A stretch of 64,000 bases of DNA from Christiangramia sediminis (GTDB lineage Bacteria > Bacteroidota > Bacteroidia > Flavobacteriales > Flavobacteriaceae). This document shows positions 18,054 to 26,675 of this stretch, piece by piece. The stretch spans positions 124,001 through 188,000 of the forward strand of contig NZ_JAJBZG010000001.1 in assembly GCF_020552705.1 (NCBI RefSeq), given 5' to 3'. Below the pieces are notes generated by a model. It had not been told where the DNA came from, did no database searches, and saw only the letters and a program-made list of their open reading frames with translations. Numbering within the stretch: position 1 is the first letter of the stretch; each line of letters opens with the position of its first letter. Made by a program: the position numbers and the translations under genes.

Positions 18054-19388
18054 TTATTGAACCTCTTCTAAAAGATCACAATGAACATGTTGCTTTTCCT
18101 TTTTTGTAACAGGTTGAGTTTTCACTCCATTATTTTTAGCTTTCAACATCTGACCAATTAGTTGGTTACGCTCTTCTCTTATCTGCTTTCTCATTTGCTC
18201 ATCACGTTCAATGTCAAAATAGACAACACCTTCGATCATGGTTTTTTCAGGTTTGGCATAAATAGAAAGAGGGTGGTTGTTCCAAAGAACAAGATCTGCC
18301 TGTTTTCCTGTTTTTATACTTCCCACAAGATCATCTACATGTAAAAGTTTCGCCGGGTTGATCGTTACCATTTTCCAGGCATCTTCTTCACTCATCCCGC
18401 CATATTTCACACTTTTCGCAGCTTCCTGATTCAGTCTTCTACTCATTTCACCATCGTCACTATTTATGGCCACGGTGATCCCCACATCGTTCATGATTGA
18501 AGCGTTGTAAGGAATTGCGTCATTTACTTCATATTTATAAGCCCACCAGTCAGAAAAAGTCGAAGCCCCAACGCCGTGTTCTTTCATTTTATCGGCTACT
18601 TTGTAACCTTCCAGAATATGTGTAAAGGTATTGATGTTGAAATCGAATTGTTCGGCAACTTTCATCAGCATATTGATCTCACTTTGAATATAAGAGTGAG
18701 AAGTTACAAAGCGTTCTCCATTCAGGATCTCAACCAGAGTTTCCATTTCCAGGTCTTTTCTGAAATCTTCTCCACCTTTATTCTTTTCAGTTTCGTAAGC
18801 TCGCGCCTGACTGAAATAATCAACAAACACCTGTTCCACGCCCATACGAGTCTGTGGAAATCGATTTCCACTCCAGTTAGACTGTTTTACGTTTTCACCA
18901 AGAGCAAATTTTATAAATGGTGGCGCCTGCTCAAAGATGAGATCTTCTGCAGATTCTCCCCATTTTAATTTCAAGATAGCTGAGCGCCCTCCAATAGGAT
19001 TCGCTGAACCATGTAAAAGCTGAATAGTGGTAACTCCACCGGCCAGGTCTCGGTAGATGCCAATATCTGTAGGATCTACAACGTCTTCCATGTTTACTTC
19101 AGCTGAAGAATTATGACCTGCTTCATTGATATCTGAAGCAGCAAGATGTGAATGCTCATCGATGATCCCCGCAGTTAAATGTTTGCCCGTAGCATCCACA
19201 ACTTGTGCGCCGCCAGCATTTAAATCCTGTCCAATACGGGAAATTTCTCCATTTTTGACCAGTACATCGGTATTTTCCAAAACACCTTCCTCTTCACTGG
19301 TCCAAACCGTAGCATTTTTGAAGAGAATATTTTCCTGCTTAGGTTTATCTTTAAAACCATAGGCGATATTTGGATAAGTAACCGGCAT
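18054..19388 (-). CDS. Amidohydrolase, C-terminal piece of a frameshift-split gene
   Basis: 444 residues from an ATG at 19388. It begins inside what looks like the middle of an approximately 1,000-residue amidohydrolase, and includes the catalytic-type segment GKHLTAGIIDEHSHLAASD (metal-binding HSH), later VTSHSYIQSEINMLM, and a C-terminal NPAKLLHVDDLVGSIKTG. No signal peptide is present, although the neighbouring proteins are exported. Its reading frame stays open upstream of the ATG through an acidic Lys/Asp-rich linker and joins the 5' piece if one base is restored near 19511-19523. The ATG overlaps the upstream stop (TAATG), so coupled re-initiation is an alternative. Confidence 0.8.
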   Translation of the reverse strand: MPVTYPNIAYGFKDKPKQENILFKNATVWTSEEEGVLENTDVLVKNGEISRIGQDLNAGGAQVVDATGKHLTAGIIDEHSHLAASDINEAGHNSSAEVNMEDVVDPTDIGIYRDLAGGVTTIQLLHGSANPIGGRSAILKLKWGESAEDLIFEQAPPFIKFALGENVKQSNWSGNRFPQTRMGVEQVFVDYFSQARAYETEKNKGGEDFRKDLEMETLVEILNGERFVTSHSYIQSEINMLMKVAEQFDFNINTFTHILEGYKVADKMKEHGVGASTFSDWWAYKYEVNDAIPYNASIMNDVGITVAINSDDGEMSRRLNQEAAKSVKYGGMSEEDAWKMVTINPAKLLHVDDLVGSIKTGKQADLVLWNNHPLSIYAKPEKTMIEGVVYFDIERDEQMRKQIREERNQLIGQMLKAKNNGVKTQPVTKKEKQHVHCDLLEEVQ

Positions 19389-21025
19389 TATTTTAGGTGT
19401 ATCCTGATCCTTCTTATCCTTGTCTTTTTTATTTGTTTCAGAATCGGTCTTTTTTGTAGCCTGGAAAGTCGTTTCACTTCCATTTGGAAGTATTGCTTTT
19501 CCTGAGATCGTATTGCTGGGGCAGGAACGCTCGCTACAAGTCTGATGAATTCGGTTTTTGTAGTATCTGGGGAAGAGAGTAGGAGATTCATCCAGTTATC
19601 TTCAAAACTTAGCTTGGAACCGATCTTACTGTTTTCCATTTTCACTTCTGCTTTAGGTTTTGAAGCTTCTCCGGTAATATCAAGTTGATATTCTTTTCCG
19701 TTTATTTTTAAGTCGTATTTACCGGTAATATTGGTAATGTCCATATTTTCAAGAACTTTCTTCTCTCCCTGGATCCAGTTCTCATATAGTGTGGTTTCCT
19801 TGTCAAAATAATCTCCAGAAGTGATCAGGAAATTTGCCCAGGCTCCTTCTTTGATCACTCCAAGTTTATCAGCCTGTCCAATTGTTTTTGCCGGAATCGT
19901 AGTAAGTGCGGCTAAAGCAGCTTCTTTGCTTAATCCGTATTCTACTGCTTTTATAAGATTCGATTTAAAATCTTTTTCAGCATCTATAGAATTCGTGGTG
20001 ATGGTAAAAGGAACTTTATTATCTGATAACATTTTCAGATTTGCTGGTGCCTGATTCCATTCTCTCATTTCTTCCAGACTTAAATATCCTGTTAGGTAAG
20101 GATCTTCCACATCGTAAGCTTCCGGAAATTTTAATGGCACAATATAAGTAGCATTTGAAGCCTTTATTTTATCGAGTCTCTGGTATTCATTACCACTTCC
20201 TAAAATTACATATTGAACCCCGAATTCATCTCCAAGTTTATCTGCTCTAAGTTCATTCAGGAGATTGTCACTGGTAAATATCTGGACAAGATCTTTGTTA
20301 TTATTGAATGCCTCCAAAGCAAGATCCTTGTTATCAGCATTTCCTTTTGAGTACCATTCAGCATCCAAATAGGTCTGGCGTATTAAAGCCATGGTCCCCA
20401 TGATAGAAGTTGGATAAGATTGTCTTGATTGTACGCTTTTGTCAAATGAAAAATATTGCGAAGATTTGTCATTAAGTATGCGGTCACCTTCACTTACTTC
20501 AGGAGTAAGTGCAACCAACATTCCGGTTCCTCTCACTATACCATCAGGAACATGTGTATTCACCACCCCAAAACCTGCTTTATGATATTTTTCAGCTTCC
20601 TTTGAGTCAAAATTAAAATGTGAAACAGCATCGGTTTCAGGCCTAATGTGGTCATTCCAGTAATAACCTTCGCGGGATGCATCATATTGGGGGCCGTTCC
20701 CGCCTTCAGCTCTTTTTGGTTTCGGAATTCCAAAATCACTGTAAAGATCAATAAATGAAGGATAAACTTCCTTTCCTCTTAAATCAATTACAATACTGTT
20801 CTTTGGAATATTTATAGATTTTCCAACAGAAGTGATCTTTCCATCTTTAACAGCGAACATTCCATTATTGATCAGCGTTTGAGGATCAACATGAATTTTA
20901 GCATTTTTAAAAACAGTGTAATTGGTGTTTCGGGTCTTCACACCATCATTTTTCGGGAAGTATTCCTGGGCTTGCATCGAAAAGGCACCGAGGAAAACTC
21001 CCAAAATCAGTAATTTTAATTTCAT
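19388..21025 (-). CDS. Amidohydrolase, N-terminal piece of a frameshift-split gene
   Basis: 545 residues with a signal peptide (residues 1-19, ending SMQAQ). It carries amidohydrolase composite-domain motifs (IVIDLRGKEVYPSFIDLYSDFG) and a C-terminal-type segment KEAALAALTTIPAKTIGQAD, so it is a complete but divergent amidohydrolase-like half. The last 35 or so residues (after VASVPAP) are unnaturally Arg/Lys/Ile-rich. The adjacent frame there encodes a better continuation (NTISGKAILPNGSETTFQ) leading into the next gene. This pattern indicates a one-base deletion, or a sequence error, in a single long exported enzyme. Confidence 0.8.
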   Translation of the reverse strand: MKLKLLILGVFLGAFSMQAQEYFPKNDGVKTRNTNYTVFKNAKIHVDPQTLINNGMFAVKDGKITSVGKSINIPKNSIVIDLRGKEVYPSFIDLYSDFGIPKPKRAEGGNGPQYDASREGYYWNDHIRPETDAVSHFNFDSKEAEKYHKAGFGVVNTHVPDGIVRGTGMLVALTPEVSEGDRILNDKSSQYFSFDKSVQSRQSYPTSIMGTMALIRQTYLDAEWYSKGNADNKDLALEAFNNNKDLVQIFTSDNLLNELRADKLGDEFGVQYVILGSGNEYQRLDKIKASNATYIVPLKFPEAYDVEDPYLTGYLSLEEMREWNQAPANLKMLSDNKVPFTITTNSIDAEKDFKSNLIKAVEYGLSKEAALAALTTIPAKTIGQADKLGVIKEGAWANFLITSGDYFDKETTLYENWIQGEKKVLENMDITNITGKYDLKINGKEYQLDITGEASKPKAEVKMENSKIGSKLSFEDNWMNLLLSSPDTTKTEFIRLVASVPAPAIRSQEKQYFQMEVKRLSRLQKRPILKQIKKTRIRRIRIHLK

Positions 21026-21110
21026 AAAAATAGGGTGGTTTTAAGATAAATAAGATTGCTCTAAATTTTAAGAGCCTTAAAGTACTAAAATTTGAATAAT
21101 TTCAGGGGAA

Positions 21111-22184
21111 TTATAGTGCGTTTCGAGTGTCGTCGAAATAATTTACCAGTAAGGCGACTACATAGCTGTAACTTTTCATCCCGTCTGCCTGATTATTTAC
21201 AATAAGATAGCGGTTATAAGTTGCCTTGAAAACTGGCTCGAAAGGATTGGTGTGCTGCTTCCAGAATGCATCTACCTCCCGGTAATTTTCCAGGATTCCC
21301 ACATTCATAGTAGCTATAAGTTCATCTGCTTTCGCCTGGTCACGTCTATATAGTTCACTTAGACAATAGCTAAGCGCAAAGGTATATCCAGAATACCTGA
21401 ATTTTTTATTGGGATGGTTCATGGTGACCAGACAGGCAATAAAATTTGCTTCATTTTCTTTGGCGAAACCTAATTGATGTCCCACCTCATGACTTGCAGT
21501 AGTGGGGATCTTATATTTTACTATGATCGTGTTTACTTGCGCTTCATTGGTCAAAGGATTTAGATAGCCATTAAAGCCCATATAAGTAAGTGGTAAACTA
21601 TACAAAGATCTTTTTAAAGCCGGAGCCGGGTAGGTAAGTTCAGGAAATTCCTTTTCAATATGTTCGTACCCATCCAACGTGATCTCGAATAATTCCTTTT
21701 TAGTGTATTCATAATCTACTTTAGAGGAATCATTTTCAGCTAATTCTGAATGTATCTGGTTTGATCTTTCAATTAAGGTTTCGGTAAGTTTAATGAGTTT
21801 TTCTGTAGTATAATCTTTTTCAATTTCCAGGCTTTCATGTAGCGGAAGACGGTAATAGTTGAATCCCCAGAATAAATGGAAACAGAAATAAATGATGGAA
21901 AGACTTGCAAGTGCATCAGGGATCCAGAGTCTCGGACTTCTGAATTTTTGAGAAAATCTTCTTTTAATCCATACTATTAATAAAATGACTAAAAGAGCAT
22001 ATAGAAAATCACCTAAAGAAAATGGAACGAATCCCAGGCTAAACCTCATTATTTTCGAAATAACAGGGTATAAGCCATTAGAATAATATTCTTCTACAAA
22101 ACTGGAATGGCCTGAAAGTAAATTAATACCTATAATTTGTACCGGTAGCAGGATCGCAAGTAGTAAGACAGATTTTCTCTTCAC
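21111..22184 (-). CDS. DUF3810 family membrane protein with HExxH motif
   Basis: 357 residues. Two or three N-terminal transmembrane helices (about residues 5-25, 50-75 and 90-110) precede a globular domain with the zinc-peptidase-like motif TASHEVGHQLGFAKENEANF. This contains HExxH and a downstream Glu that could be the third ligand. The family is common in Bacteroidota and named DUF3810. A membrane-bound metallopeptidase is inferred from the motif only. It is divergently transcribed from pepD. Confidence 0.85.
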   Translation of the reverse strand: MKRKSVLLLAILLPVQIIGINLLSGHSSFVEEYYSNGLYPVISKIMRFSLGFVPFSLGDFLYALLVILLIVWIKRRFSQKFRSPRLWIPDALASLSIIYFCFHLFWGFNYYRLPLHESLEIEKDYTTEKLIKLTETLIERSNQIHSELAENDSSKVDYEYTKKELFEITLDGYEHIEKEFPELTYPAPALKRSLYSLPLTYMGFNGYLNPLTNEAQVNTIIVKYKIPTTASHEVGHQLGFAKENEANFIACLVTMNHPNKKFRYSGYTFALSYCLSELYRRDQAKADELIATMNVGILENYREVDAFWKQHTNPFEPVFKATYNRYLIVNNQADGMKSYSYVVALLVNYFDDTRNAL

Positions 22185-22241
22185 GGTCTAAAAATACAAA
22201 TATTCGGCAGGTGTCAAATTTTAGAAATCGGTAAAATCGAA

Positions 22242-22249
22242 TACCTTTG
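22242..22249 (+). promoter_or_regulatory. TAnnTTTG promoter box for pepD
   Basis: TACCTTTG is an exact consensus match 23 bp before the ATG at 22273. It overlaps a GTG at 22249 that would otherwise allow a longer protein, so it decides the start. Confidence 0.6.
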
Positions 22250-22272
22250 TGAAGATACCAAAATTTAGATCA

Positions 22273-23733
22273 ATGAATGAAGAAATAAGAGCGCTGGAAC
22301 CCAAAGTATTGTGGAATAAATTCGCAGACCTGAATGCCGTTCCCAGACCTTCCAAGAAAGAAGAACGCGTTATAGAGTTTATTAAGAATTTCGGGAATAA
22401 CCTGGATCTTAAGACTGAAGTGGATGGTGTTGGTAATGTGGTAATATACAAGCCTGCCACCAAAGGAATGGAGAGTCGGAAAAAGATCGTTTTGCAGGCT
22501 CACCTGGATATGGTTCATCAAAAAAATAATGATACCGACTTTGATTTTGAAAGTCAGGGTATAGATATGTATGTAGATGGTGACTGGGTTCGGGCAAAGG
22601 GAACTACCCTTGGAGCGGACAATGGTCTTGGTGTTGCCACCATGATGGCGATCCTTGAAAGCGATTCTATAGAGCATCCTGCAATTGAGGCTTTATTTAC
22701 TATAGATGAAGAAACCGGGATGACCGGGGCCAAAGGTTTGAGTCCAGATCTGCTGGAAGGAGATATTCTCTTGAACCTGGATACTGAAGAAGATGACGAG
22801 ATAGGCATAGGATGTGCCGGAGGAGTAGATATTACCGCGACGAAGAATTATGAAGAGGAGAAAATGCCTGATGCTTACCGAAGCTATTCGATAAAGATAA
22901 AAGGGCTTATGGGTGGACACTCAGGCATGGATATTATTAAAGGCCTTGGGAATGCTAATAAGTTGATGAATCGTTTACTGGTTAATACTTCGGAAGAGCT
23001 TAAAATGAGGATCGCTGAAATAAATGGGGGAGGACTCAGAAATGCCATTCCCAGAGAAAGTGAAGCGATCATAGCCATTCCCGATACCGAAGAGGAAAGT
23101 TTTAAAAAGGAGTTTGAGCTAAGAGCAGAAAAGATCAAAGCTGAATATGCTTCTTTAGAGCCTAATCTATCTATAGATCTTCAGCTGGAAACTTCCCAAC
23201 ATAAAATAATGGATCTTAAATCACAACGTGAAGTGCTGCTTGCTCTTGCGGGAGCACATAATGGGGTGTATAGAATGAGTCCCGAAATTAAAGGTTTGGT
23301 AGAAGCTTCTAATAATGTAGCAAAGGTTAGCCTTAAAGGAGGAGAAATTCATATTAAATGTCTTACCAGAAGTTCGGTAGAATCCAGTAAGGATGATCTT
23401 GCTGATTCTTTGAGAGCTGTATTTGAACTGGCAGGTTTCGAGGTAAAGCTTTCAGGAGAATATCCGGGATGGGCTCCAAACAGCGATTCTGCGATCCTGA
23501 AAACACTTGATGAGATCTACCAGAAAGTAAATGGAACAAAAGCCGATATTGCTGCCTGCCATGCAGGATTGGAATGTGGAATCATTGGGAGTCATTATCC
23601 TAATATGGATATGATCTCATTTGGACCAACCATTAGAGGAGCTCATTCTCCCGATGAAAGAGCAAGTATTAAGTCTGCTCAGAAATACTGGAATTTCTTA
23701 CTGGAAGTTTTGAAAAATATCCCTGAGAACTAA
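22273..23733 (+). CDS. pepD: Aminoacyl-histidine dipeptidase (cytosolic Xaa-His dipeptidase)
   Basis: 486 residues from the ATG at 22273 (MNEEIRALEP); the upstream in-frame GTG at 22249 lies in the promoter. M20/M28-type dinuclear zinc peptidase with QAHLDMVHQ, TLGADNGLG, TIDEETGMTGA and a C-terminal GPTIRGAHSPDERASI motif. It cleaves Xaa-His dipeptides such as carnosine-like substrates. Spacing and length match PepD. It ends 27 bp before a bidirectional terminator. Confidence 0.95.
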   Translation: MNEEIRALEPKVLWNKFADLNAVPRPSKKEERVIEFIKNFGNNLDLKTEVDGVGNVVIYKPATKGMESRKKIVLQAHLDMVHQKNNDTDFDFESQGIDMYVDGDWVRAKGTTLGADNGLGVATMMAILESDSIEHPAIEALFTIDEETGMTGAKGLSPDLLEGDILLNLDTEEDDEIGIGCAGGVDITATKNYEEEKMPDAYRSYSIKIKGLMGGHSGMDIIKGLGNANKLMNRLLVNTSEELKMRIAEINGGGLRNAIPRESEAIIAIPDTEEESFKKEFELRAEKIKAEYASLEPNLSIDLQLETSQHKIMDLKSQREVLLALAGAHNGVYRMSPEIKGLVEASNNVAKVSLKGGEIHIKCLTRSSVESSKDDLADSLRAVFELAGFEVKLSGEYPGWAPNSDSAILKTLDEIYQKVNGTKADIAACHAGLECGIIGSHYPNMDMISFGPTIRGAHSPDERASIKSAQKYWNFLLEVLKNIPEN

Positions 23734-23755
23734 ATTTTAGATTAGGTTGAAAATA

Positions 23756-23790
23756 AAAAAATCCCTTAACGAGCGTTAAGGGATTTTTTT
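23756..23790. terminator. Bidirectional terminator between pepD and the cyclophilin-FKBP gene
   Basis: A perfect 11-bp stem ATCCCTTAACG/CGTTAAGGGAT (23761-23784) has a 2-nt loop, a preceding A-run and a following T-run. Confidence 0.92.
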
Positions 23791-23806
23791 ATCAATTGAA
23801 TTAAGA

Positions 23807-24937
23807 TTATTCAGCAGTTTCAGCGATCTCTACTAATTCAATTCTGAAAATTAGATCGGTATTTGGAGGGATTGCTCTTCCATATCCTCTTTCTCCATAT
23901 CCAAGATGACTTGGGATGAAAGCAACCACTTTATCTCCCACTTTCATTTGTTGCACTGCTTCTTTAAATCCTGGGATCATTGGAGCATCAGGACCGTAAT
24001 CCATGGTCATTGGAGCATATAATCCCTGAGAATCTCTTCGGTGATCATAAACCCCTACTTCTTGAGCAAGTTCTTTGCTATTGGTGTCAAACACTCTTCC
24101 ATCGGCAAAATAACCTTCATAATTAACCTTTACTTTCTGGCCATTTTTAGGTTTTTGTCCGTCTCCTTTGTTCTCAAAGTAAATTTTTAATCCGCTTTCT
24201 AAGGAATCTGCCTCAGCTTTTAGTTTTTCGAATTCTTCTACTTTCTTCGCGGCCATGCCTTCCATCTTTTTGACTTCAGCTTCTTTTTCAGCCTCTATAT
24301 CTGCCAGCTCATTTTCAAAAACCTTGGGGGCATCGAAATTTTTTGCTGCACTTCCTTTTCTAATGATATTTACTTCCTTCATCACGATATCCTTCACAGG
24401 GCGATCACGCGGGCCTGTTTCAGTCTTACCAATAGAATCAACCACATCCTGGCCTTTTACCACTTTTCCGAATACAGTATGTCTTCCATCTAACTGGGCA
24501 ACCGGGCCTAAAGTGATAAAGAACTGACTTCCGTTTGTTCCGGGACCGGCATTAGCCATAGAAAGGATTCCTTTAGTATCATGACTTAATGAATCTACGA
24601 ACTCATCTGGATACTTATAACCAGGTCCACCACTTCCGGTTCCGGTAGGATCTCCACCCTGGATCACAAATCCGTCGATCACTCGGTGGAAAATAAGTCC
24701 GTCATAATATTTTTTGTCCTTATAAGTACTATCGGCCATTTTACTGGTTCCTTCTGCAAGAGAAACAAAGCTGGCCACAGTCATAGGGGTTTCCTCAAAA
24801 TATAATTCAGCTACAACTGGTCCCATAGAAGTATTAAATTCGGCATACATTCCATCTTCCAGTTCAGGGTATTCATCATTGCACGAGAATAATGATAGTG
24901 CTACTGTTAATAGTAAAAAGATACTTTTTGTCTTCAT
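23807..24937 (-). CDS. Cyclophilin-FKBP fusion peptidyl-prolyl isomerase lipoprotein
   Basis: 376 residues. Lipoprotein signal with Cys19 (SLFSC). Residues about 28-190 form a cyclophilin domain (FHRVIDGFVIQGGDPTGTGS, GTNGSQFFITLG). A Lys/Glu-rich helical linker (about 200-250) follows, then an FKBP domain (about 258-376; GQKVKVNYEGYFADGRVFD, MIPGFKEAVQQMKVGDKVVA, YGRAIPPNTDLIFRIELVEI). Two unrelated prolyl isomerase folds on one anchored chain point to a role in folding exported proteins. It lies downstream of gldI, another FKBP-type lipoprotein, with 90 bp between them. Confidence 0.92.
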   Translation of the reverse strand: MKTKSIFLLLTVALSLFSCNDEYPELEDGMYAEFNTSMGPVVAELYFEETPMTVASFVSLAEGTSKMADSTYKDKKYYDGLIFHRVIDGFVIQGGDPTGTGSGGPGYKYPDEFVDSLSHDTKGILSMANAGPGTNGSQFFITLGPVAQLDGRHTVFGKVVKGQDVVDSIGKTETGPRDRPVKDIVMKEVNIIRKGSAAKNFDAPKVFENELADIEAEKEAEVKKMEGMAAKKVEEFEKLKAEADSLESGLKIYFENKGDGQKPKNGQKVKVNYEGYFADGRVFDTNSKELAQEVGVYDHRRDSQGLYAPMTMDYGPDAPMIPGFKEAVQQMKVGDKVVAFIPSHLGYGERGYGRAIPPNTDLIFRIELVEIAETAE

Positions 24938-25027
24938 TTGTAATATTTGATTTTTGTAGTTTGTGAGATGTAATTCGCCACAAATTATTTCGATATCTAC
25001 CGAAATAGGGCTTGGTTTATTTAATTC

Positions 25028-25585
25028 TTAATTATTGGGTTCGTTTGATTCTTCTTTTATGCTATGCAAAGTGACCTTGGTAGTGATTGGCACGTTACTT
25101 CCAATTTTATTTTTATCGCCATAATAACCGAAAGCTTTATGAGATGGAAAAAGGAAAGTCACAGTTTCTCCTTCTTTCATTAGTTTTAGGCCCTGTCTTA
25201 AGCCGGTAAATAATTTTTCCTTATCTATGGCATATTCCCGGGTAGGTTTTTCTCCTTCCGCATAAATAGGCTCTCCCTCTATACTTGAAATTGAATAGTC
25301 AAAAACCACCACGTCACCAAACTCAGGTGTTTTCGTATTTAAAGTGTCGGTAGATTTTTTGTTATAATAATACCAGAAACCGTCTGCTGAAGTTAGAAAT
25401 TCAGTATCAGTATCTTTTCCCATTTGTTTTTTGATATAATCTTCCTCTTTTGCGATCATCTCTTTGTTCTTTTCTACAGACTCGTCGATGTAGGAACCGC
25501 TGTTTTGTGAAACGGGACGTCTTGCTTCCGGAGATTTACAACCGACAGCAAAAAGGATCAATATCAATAGACTTAAAATTCTCAT
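25028..25585 (-). CDS. gldI: Gliding motility-associated FKBP-type isomerase lipoprotein
   Basis: 185 residues, lipoprotein signal with Cys16 (FAVGC). The C-terminal half is FKBP-like (GDVVVFDYSISSIEGEPIYA, LRQGLKLMKEGETVTFLFPS, VPITTKVTLHSI). Position directly after a DHH phosphoesterase gene and before another isomerase lipoprotein matches flavobacterial gldI loci, where GldI is needed for gliding. The start ATG overlaps the upstream stop by 4 bp. Presence of gldI is consistent with, but does not prove, gliding motility and type IX secretion in this organism. Confidence 0.85.
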   Translation of the reverse strand: MRILSLLILILFAVGCKSPEARRPVSQNSGSYIDESVEKNKEMIAKEEDYIKKQMGKDTDTEFLTSADGFWYYYNKKSTDTLNTKTPEFGDVVVFDYSISSIEGEPIYAEGEKPTREYAIDKEKLFTGLRQGLKLMKEGETVTFLFPSHKAFGYYGDKNKIGSNVPITTKVTLHSIKEESNEPNN

Positions 25586-26598
25586 TTTTTTAGCTGTTCT
25601 GAATATTGAGGTAGGATCTTATTGAATTTTACAATGGTATCATTCAGGGAAATATCACTTTTTCCACCTGCAGCGTTAATATGACCGCCACCTTCAAAAT
25701 GCGCACGCGCAAATTTATTAACGTCAAAATCTCCTTTAGATCTGAAGGACATTTTAACAAGATCTTCATTCTCTTTTTCTATGAATATTACCGCAAAAAT
25801 AATTCCATCCAGTGAAAGACCGTAATTCACAAAACCTTCGGTGTCTCCTTTCTGAAAATTATGCCGATCTAGTTCTTCCTGAGAAAGACTTATGTATGCC
25901 GTTCTTAATTCCTTATTAACTTTTAAATTCTGAAGTGCGGTGCCTAATAACTGCAATTTATTTTCAGAATTAGTATCATGAATATTATTGTGAATCAAGG
26001 CGTTTTCAGCTCCTTTATCTATAAGATCTGCAATAGCCCTGTGTGTATCGCTGGAAGTTGAGCTAAAGCGAAAAGATCCGGTATCGGTCATGATGCCCGT
26101 GTAAAGGCAGGTAGCGATTTCGGGGGTGATCTTTTTATTGGCTCTAAGCTTGTTAATGAACTTATAAACCATCTCACAGGTAGAACTCATTTTAGAATCA
26201 CTATAGGTATAATGAGCATAATCTGAAGGTTCCTGGTGGTGATCTATCATTACAAATAAAGCATCAGACGCCAGTAATGAATCCTGCATTGCTCCACATC
26301 TGGAAAGATTATTGAAATCCAGGGTAAAAACTATCTCAGCTTCAGAAATAAGCTGATCTGCTTTTTCCTTTTCGGCTTCATAAACGATCACATCTTCGTT
26401 GCCGGGAAGCCATTTTAAGAAATGTGGGTAATCATTAGGAGCGATAACTGTGGCTTTATGACCTTTATCTCGTAAGAAATGCATTAATCCCAGAGTAGAA
26501 CCCATCGCATCCCCATCGGGACCTTTGTGGGGGACTATCACTATATTATCTGCTTTGGCTAGTTCAGCCGTTATTTCCAGTATTCTTGTATCTATCAT
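25582..26598 (-). CDS. DHH/DHHA1 phosphoesterase (NrnA-like oligoribonuclease/pAp phosphatase)
   Basis: 338 residues. DHH domain motifs HKGPDGDAMGS (residues 24-34), LDFNNLSRCG, and MIDHHQEPSDY giving the name motif. The C-terminal DHHA1 domain contains MSFRSKGDFDVNKFARAHFEGGGHINAAGG. Manganese-dependent enzymes of this type degrade short RNAs and 3'-phosphoadenosine 5'-phosphate. It is the first gene of a transcription unit with gldI and the isomerase fusion. It is divergent from the PhoD-like gene. Confidence 0.92.
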   Translation of the reverse strand: MIDTRILEITAELAKADNIVIVPHKGPDGDAMGSTLGLMHFLRDKGHKATVIAPNDYPHFLKWLPGNEDVIVYEAEKEKADQLISEAEIVFTLDFNNLSRCGAMQDSLLASDALFVMIDHHQEPSDYAHYTYSDSKMSSTCEMVYKFINKLRANKKITPEIATCLYTGIMTDTGSFRFSSTSSDTHRAIADLIDKGAENALIHNNIHDTNSENKLQLLGTALQNLKVNKELRTAYISLSQEELDRHNFQKGDTEGFVNYGLSLDGIIFAVIFIEKENEDLVKMSFRSKGDFDVNKFARAHFEGGGHINAAGGKSDISLNDTIVKFNKILPQYSEQLKK

Positions 26599-26649
26599 AT
26601 TCAGGGCTAAATATACAATTTAATAATACTTAAGAAATACTGGAAGCTT

Positions 26650-26657
26650 TAAATTTG
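26650..26657 (+). promoter_or_regulatory. TAnnTTTG promoter box for the PhoD-like gene
   Basis: TAAATTTG, exact consensus, 18 bp before the ATG at 26676. It rules out a longer reading from a TTG at 26655. Confidence 0.55.
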
Positions 26658-26675
26658 TACTCCAAAGATCAACCG

